Part shown: positions 58,408 through 64,000 of the stretch, piece by piece
Position numbering within the stretch: the stretch's first letter is position 1
How the letters are laid out: each line of letters begins with the position of its first letter
DNA from: Henckelia pumila
Lineage: Eukaryota > Streptophyta > Magnoliopsida > Lamiales > Gesneriaceae
Assembly: GCF_033568475.1 (NCBI RefSeq)
Contig: NC_133122.1
Location: 144,431,361-144,495,360, forward strand
Direction of reading: 5' to 3'
DNA: 64,000 nucleotides
The notes under the pieces: model-generated
Databases searched by the model: none
Told to the model about the DNA's origin: nothing
Seen by the model: only the letters and a program-made list of their open reading frames with translations
Position numbers and translations under genes: made by a program

Positions 58408-59433
58408 TCAAACCCCAAAAGCACATTTTTCGGGGTTTAACTTCATTTTGTATTTCCTCAATATCTCAAAACATTCTTTGAGATCTTCCACATGCTTGAG
58501 AGCTATAACGCTTTTTATCAACATATCATTGATATAGACCTCCATACTCCGCCCGATCAATTTCTCGAACATTTTGTTTACCAATCTTTGATACGTTGCC
58601 CCAGCATTTTTCAATCCAAAAGGCATTACTTCATAGCAATAGATACCTTGATCAGTAATGAAGCTTGCTTTTTCTTGATCTTCAGGAGCTAACCCTATCT
58701 GATTATACCCTTGGTAAGCATCCAAAAAACTGAGCAACTCACATCCGGCGGTGGAATCAACCAACAAGTCGATTCGTGGCAAGGGAAAGAGATCTTTGGG
58801 GCAAGCCTTGTTTAAATCGGTGAAGTCTATGCATAGACACCACTTACCTCCGATTTTGGGAACAAGCACCACATTTGCTAACCATTCGGGATAGGAGACT
58901 GGCCTGATATATTTGGTCTTCACTAGTTTTTCTACTTCGACCGTAATATGTTTGTTCTTTTCTGCTCCAAAAGATCGTTTCTTTTGCTTTACTGGCTTTA
59001 TCCTGGGGTCCACATTAAGTTGATGGAGGGCATACTCATGAGGTATTCCTGGTAAGGGTTCACCTTCCCAGGCAAATACATCTGCATTTTTCCTGAGGAA
59101 CGTTGTTATCATCTGTTCTACTTCAGCAGGCATCTCCGTTCCAATCTTAAGAGTTCTACCGGGACTTCCTGGAGTTACCTCTATTCTTTTGAGCGCTTCG
59201 GTTGCCTCTAAGTGTTTTACTTTCTCGACTTCACTATCGATAGTATGTATTCTATCATTTTTGGGCTCATCTGTCTGTGGATGCCTTCTCTTCTGAGTTG
59301 ATATCTCGTCCACCCTTGACCTTTTCTTGCAATTGGCTGGGTCTCGCAGGATGTTAGCATGACACTCCCGAGCCAACCTGCTATCACCAACAGCCTCTCC
59401 AACTCCTTCTGACGTTGGAAACTTCAACTTCAT
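58408..59433 (-). pseudogene. Tat reverse transcriptase with YIND active site
   Basis: 341 codons. RT blocks: CLCIDFTDLNKACPKDLFPL, LSFLDAYQGYNQIGL and YEVMPFGLKNAGATYQRLVN. The catalytic box then reads EVYINDMLIKS instead of YxDD, the codon AAT at 58528-58530 replacing the expected GAT, so the polymerase should be dead. The frame terminates at TGA (58408) right after NPEKCAFGV. Upstream it is out of frame with protease (shift near 59477). Confidence 0.9.
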
Positions 59434-59465
59434 ATGATAGGTTGATCCTATGGCTTGGAAAACAT

Positions 59466-60290
59466 TTAGACTCGGGCACCCAGTATCACGTTATATGCAG
59501 AGGATGCATTTACTACCAAGAACTTTACCATTTTTGTAACTCTTCTCGGATACGATCCTAGCGAGAGAGGAAGTGTGATCTCTCCTAGTGCTTCCACTAA
59601 TTCTCCAGAAAATCCAACTAAAGGGGTGCTGATGGGCATTAGCTGTGCATTGTCTATCCCCATTTTAACAAATGCATTAAGAAAAATGATATCTGCTGAA
59701 CTGCCTGAGTCAACCAGCATCTTTTTCACCCAAAAGTTGGATATTGTAGCGGAGACAACCAATGCGTCATTGTGCTCAACTAAAGGGTATTCCCTATCTG
59801 ACTCAGTGAATGTCATTTTTTTTGATATTTTCGATATTTCACACACGACTTGGGCTTGGTTAGGGTGAGGACAGTGATTCCCCCTAGAAGCATTACGCAG
59901 AAGAGTCTTCCTTGCTCTATTCGAATCTCCGCAAGCTGGTCCCCCGGTTATAACAGCGATAATCCCTCCAGTCGGCATGTTCTCATGGAAATCTCCATTA
60001 TGCTTTCCTTGCTTCTCATGATTCTTTGGGGGTTCTCTGTTTCGGCGGTATTCATAAGTCTTGTTGTCTCGTTGTTGGTGGTGAGACTTACTCACGAAGT
60101 CTTTTAAATAGCCACGTTTGATTAGCTTCTCTATTTCTGTTCTCAAACTATAACAGTCTTCGGTAGAATGTCCTTTATCTTTGTGAAAGTGGCAATACTT
60201 GTCAGATTTCAGTCGCTTTGGGTTGTCTTTCATTGGCCTCGGAGGTTGCAGCAAACCTTGATTTTCCGCAACCACCAATATATCAGTCAA
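59466..60290 (-). pseudogene. Tat gag C-terminus and protease
   Basis: 274 codons. A knuckle-like CHFHKDKGHSTEDC (His in place of the second Cys, usual in this lineage) is followed by a basic linker. The protease has MLVDSGSSADIIF and ends YNVILGARV with a stop at 59466. The expected continuation lies in the adjacent frame, so an indel is near 59477. Confidence 0.85.
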
Positions 60291-60481
60291 GCGTGCATTT
60301 AGGGGTACCTGCTGAAGACGAGGGCCTTGGAATCCTCGTTTCTATTCTTTTCGGCCTTCTCTTGGTTTTTCTTCTTCTCTTTTTATTTTTCCTAAATATC
60401 GTGGTTCAATAGTCTCCTCAATGCGTATATACTTCTCGGCTCTTTCCAGTAATTCTTCCAAGGTGCTTGGGGGTTTTCCCG

Positions 60482-61195
60482 CTATGGATTCCTTAAACTT
60501 CGATGACAGAGGTTTTGTTGCATAATTCCTGCCAAGAGATCATGATTGACATGTGGGACTTCGTGAACAGCCTGAGTGAAACGTTGCACATACTCTCTCA
60601 AGCTCTCTCCTTCTTTTTGCACAACCGAGAATAGGTATGATGCAGTCTTAGGGTATTTTCGATTAATGGAGAACTGATGAAGAAAACGCTGAGTAAGTTG
60701 TTCCAGGCTTGCAATGCTTCCTGCTGGGAGTTTATTGAACCACGCCAGTGCGCGATTAGTCAGCGTAGTCCGGAAGATTTTGCAGTACACGGCATCACTG
60801 AAGTCATATAGATCGGCTTTTGCATAAAACCTGTCGAGATGATCCTGAGGATCTCCTGAACCATCGTACTCTGGCAGACTTGCTATCTTCACTCCAGCTG
60901 TCAGTACCTCGGCTAAGATAGCAGTAGTGAATGGGCTACGCCGGGCCGGTAAGATTGCTAGAGCACTTTCTCCTCTCTCCTCAGTCCGAATTCCGGGGCA
61001 CACGGGCCCATGGCTATTTACCTCCTCCTCATGGAGCACTGTTTCCCTTCTTGCACTGGGGTTTGGTACCCTGTTCGTTCCAACTTCTTCTTCTAGTGTG
61101 CGTCTCCTTTCTTGGTGTTGAGGAGGAGGCAATTCACCATTTACATTTGGATTGTTTTCCAAGTTATGCTGTTGCACTGCCAAAAAATGTGTCAT
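60482..61195 (-). pseudogene. Tat gag, N-terminal part
   Basis: 237 codons containing the retrotransposon gag core (LPEYDGSGDPQDHLDRFYAK, NRALAWFNKLPAGSI, REYVQRFTQAVHEVPH). The frame ends at 60482, but the neighbouring frame from about 60510 carries GKPPSTLEELLERAEKYI, which normally follows. A one-base indel is near 60515 and a further stop near 60345. Confidence 0.85.
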
Positions 61196-61381
61196 GGCCT
61201 CCGCGACCGCACGTGAGGCAGCTTCCTACAACATGGATTTCAAGGCATTTGGGGTGATCAGAAACTCCTCTTGCGGCGGGTGGTTAGGAGGCGGGTGGTT
61301 AGGAGGCGGGAGCTCCCGTCCACCTTCAGTGTTACGGGTGGCATGTGATCGCGTTTGCATCTCTAGTGGATAGGTGGCTTT

Positions 61382-61398
61382 CCCACAGACGGCGCCAA
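61382..61398 (-). other. Primer-binding site of the Tat element
   Basis: Minus-strand TTGGCGCCGTCTGTGGG begins two bases inside the 5' LTR, the TGGCGCC-type site common in Tat elements. Confidence 0.7.
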
Positions 61399-61400
61399 TC

Positions 61401-61825
61401 TGATGCGGGCGAAATAATTATGTCCCTATTCAGCAAATAAAATAGGAAGTCGTACGTCCTCCTGGTCTCCTGCTTCTATGATCACCTGAAAAAGTCGCAC
61501 GTCTTCCTTTTGGGCTGTCACCTGATTCACGAACACACGTTAGAGGCGCCGGGTGGTTACCCGGCGAAAACCCTCCGACGCTCAAGTCAGCGATCACCTC
61601 CACACAAAATAGGAGAGCAGAGAGCTTTTGTAGGCTCAAGAGTCACTTACCTTGAAATGAAGAGATTCACTCCTATTTATAGGCAAAATTGAGCTAAATT
61701 GCACACTAACCCTCCTAGGCTCAAAAAATGCAATTTAATCCTTTTAAAAATGCGATCTCCGCAAATTAACCCACTCAATTTATTTATACATAAAAAGTAT
61801 ATTAAAAATATACTTATACCCACCA
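61401..61825 (-). repeat. 5' LTR of the Tat element
   Basis: A 425-bp copy of the left LTR; the only difference I noticed is AGGCTC at about 61717 for AAGCTC at about 51773. ORFs inside occur in both LTRs and are not genes. Confidence 0.92.
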
Positions 61826-61873
61826 TATATATACATATTTTCAATTAAGTTTGAGTGGGCTACATGTTATCAT

Positions 61874-61936
61874 ATATGCATGCATGCATGCATACATACA
61901 TACATACATACATACATACATACATACATACATACG
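61874..61936. repeat. (CATG)n / (CATA)n microsatellite
   Basis: GCATGCATGCATGCAT passes into about 12 copies of ACAT. Confidence 0.9.
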
Positions 61937-63549
61937 AAATTAATTTGCAAAGAAAAAAAATGTATACATATCGCGATAAGTCCTAATTCCTCTACTCTAA
62001 ACATGCATCTGGTTGTAAGTATTTTCAATTATCTTTTAATCCAATATATGATTTTTTGGCTTTTGAATTTGCATATATGATATTCTAAAAATTAATATTA
62101 CTTATACTTAGTTCATCGTATATACAATTTCGAATTTATTATAGAGAACGTAATAATTATCGATTTCTTGCATTGGTTTTACTAAATTATAAATATTTAG
62201 CAAATCATGAAACTCAACATTTGCTATCTCATAATTTGTCGTTGGATTCACATGATCACTTATAAATTATTATTATTTTTTGTACAACTACAACTATAAG
62301 CCAGAAATAAAAGTTTTGAACCCCCGACAACTCAAACTGGATCCTCAACAAAGAAGTTGAGGTTCTTACAAAGTACATATCCACCAATCAATGAATGAAG
62401 CCAATTCGAGAAATGAAACGTGATTCTTACTTGATGTTTTATACCATTTTCTTTATCAATTTAGTTTATACTAGTGATTTACGATGATTTTTCATCATTG
62501 TGGTATGTTATTCTGAATCTGAATTAATTATCTCGTTATACGCTAAATGTCATCATTGGTTGACTCTCTGATTATTGATTCATTAATATATTTTTCTGAA
62601 AATAATAAATCATCTTTTCAAAAATTATTAGAAACAAATAAAGATTATATTGTATATAATTCCTTTGTCAAAGCCATCAACTCGAATTATGCAAATATTA
62701 ACTCGAGTTTTGAGCTAACATTCCAACGAGGTAAGCCCTTTAAAGAACTACCGGAGAAACTAACAATATCGTGACTAAATTTGGCTTCCAAAATATGTAG
62801 TGAGATTACATTCATCTGAGTGAAAATAAAGATAAGCGTACTGTTATTATTAATTTAGGCTGCTTGAAAAAATATTTCACTTGGATAAAAAGAAACGAAG
62901 TGAATTACACAAATATTTTTTTTCAATAACCACAAACGAATCAATCGAATATTGATTAATACGTAATCAATTGAATTGACACTATTAAAAACATTCATTT
63001 TGCTCAGAAACTGAAATATTCCAAATATTTTTGGAAATTCTTACCTTAATTGGACCATTTGTATCTATATGCATAAATTAAAATCCCTATTCATAGAGCT
63101 CGTGGTTCGAGAAATCAAGATAAGATTATCAAACCACCTCTTAACGTTTTCATTTATTTAAGATGTAATAAATGTGTTCAAAAAGGTCGCGCGCGTCATT
63201 GTTTGATTTCAACAATCAATAAAGTATCATTGAAAACAAAAAAAATGTTTTATTGGATACGACGTGAGTGTAATTATACTATTTGTGTATTTAAGTAACT
63301 TATATGATCAAGATTCAATATCGTGTACATCGATATTTACATCGATTATATCGTTTGATTTTACTATTATGTCACAGATTTTGTTTTCAATTTATGTAAG
63401 ATTTGAGAAATGAAAATTTTGTGTTGAATTTTTTGCTATGTAAAAATTGATATACAAATATTAGCATACATGTAATATCACGTTTTCTAATATTATTCGT
63501 GTTCTTCAGACATTATTTATATATATCTCGTCTATAAAATTCCTCATTC
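61937..63549. other. AT-rich intergenic DNA
   Basis: The best frame is 62547-62774 (+, 75 codons, Asn/Ser-rich, SSFQKLLETNKDYIVYNS); I do not recognise it and the composition fits chance in AT-rich DNA. Nothing else is supported. Confidence 0.4.
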
Positions 63550-63557
63550 ATGATTTG

Positions 63558-63586
63558 TTACGTGCAACGCATGTACACTTCTCTAG
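63558..63586 (+). mobile_element. Helitron 3' terminus
   Basis: The hairpin TACGTGCAACGCATGTA, with one G-T pair, is followed about ten bases later by CTAG and T (63583-63587). The 5' end was not located. Confidence 0.5.
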
Positions 63587-64000
63587 TATATATATAATTT
63601 TCTTTAAAAAAAAGAAAAAAGAAAAGAAACAAGAATGTGACATTCCATAAGATGTTCAATTGAGCATCTTAAATTTTTTTCAAAGAAAAAAAAAAGCTTC
63701 AAGGGAACCATATATATATGTATAGATTTTGAGTAAGAGAACTTTGGGGAGTCATCCATAAAATAAATTAATCTGATTTATATTTTTAATAAAAAAAAAT
63801 ACTTTTTACGAGTCGGGTCGGGTCGGGGACATCTGGTACGAGCTTTTGTGACAGAGTTTTGGTTTTTTTTTTTTATGACGTGGAACTTGCAGCTGTTATC
63901 TTTCGGTGCACACTGTGTTAACCCTCAGATTAACGCAATAAACTGCAAACTACGCTAGCTAGATAAATCGCACTAGGCAAACCCTGTGCGACAAACTAGT
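63587..64000. other. AT-rich right edge
   Basis: Contains a short (GTCGG)n run (63810-63830) and no gene I can support. Confidence 0.4.

Larger units (their letters stand above)
51457..61825 (-). mobile_element. Ty3/gypsy Tat-lineage element with antisense gene
   Basis: A 10.4-kb element with 425-bp LTRs (51457-51881 and 61401-61825) and target duplication TATAT (51452-51456, 61826-61830). Minus-strand gag, protease, RT, two RNase H domains and integrase occupy 61195-56000. The second, archaeal-type RNase H is diagnostic of the Tat lineage (Retand/Ogre/Grande relatives). The region between integrase and the 3' LTR carries an antisense plus-strand gene, known from some members of this lineage. 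The LTRs differ at one base that I could find, yet gag-pol carries several stops and frameshifts. Confidence 0.93.

Noticed and set aside
62547-62774. 75-codon plus-strand ORF near the right edge
   Set aside because: Expected length by chance in AT-rich DNA; no family recognised.

Overview
The window is nuclear DNA of a flowering plant, almost certainly a eudicot. The genes have short exons with GT-AG introns, intergenic DNA is very AT-rich, and there are plant-specific retrotransposons, MITEs, Helitrons and an integrated pararetrovirus. Lamiales or another asterid is my guess from repeat style only. All gene models below were built by eye from splice signals and reading-frame continuity.

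Host genes, left to right: (1) the last exon of an SPX1/2-like phosphate-sensing gene (+, 210-646); (2) an RRM protein with an Arg/Asp-rich linker and coiled coil (+, eight exons, 4497-9993), whose 3' end I cannot find and which may be cut off by repeats; (3) chloroplast heme oxygenase HO1 (+, four exons, 14891-17514), complete; (4) the Rubisco chaperone BSD2 (-, five exons, 27297-29920), complete. They share no operon-like organisation. HO1 and BSD2 both act in the plastid (phytochrome chromophore synthesis and Rubisco assembly).

The first 30 kb is gene territory peppered with small elements: a 5'-truncated LINE (about 960-2800), hAT-like, Harbinger-like and long-TIR non-autonomous elements, a tandem cluster of Helitrons (11890-12900), a nested fold-back just upstream of HO1, a tRNA-derived SINE, and an AT-rich satellite-like block (25970-26680) beside a 45-bp inverted repeat.

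The last 34 kb is a nested retroelement block. A near genome-length endogenous caulimovirid (minus strand, 47860-45082 continued at 34892-30290) has modules in the order coiled coil, coat protein, movement protein, protease, reverse transcriptase/RNase H, and a last ORF of transactivator type by position. Behind these are a promoter-like region with a tandem enhancer-like repeat and a poly(A) signal. It is split by a 10.2-kb Ty3/gypsy chromovirus of Tekay/Del type (34898-45076, 2.67-kb LTRs, target duplication ATTTT). Further right is a 10.4-kb Ty3/gypsy element of the Tat lineage (51457-61825, 425-bp LTRs, target duplication TATAT). It has a degenerate gag-pol with two RNase H domains on the minus strand and, on the plus strand, an almost open, intron-containing antisense gene (52140-55431). 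The long first intron of that gene holds seven short palindromes of the form GAGCGGGYGTCGCTC.

The most unusual items are the antisense gene with its own TATA box and palindrome array, the near-complete endogenous pararetrovirus with a recognisable promoter, and the tandem Helitron cluster.
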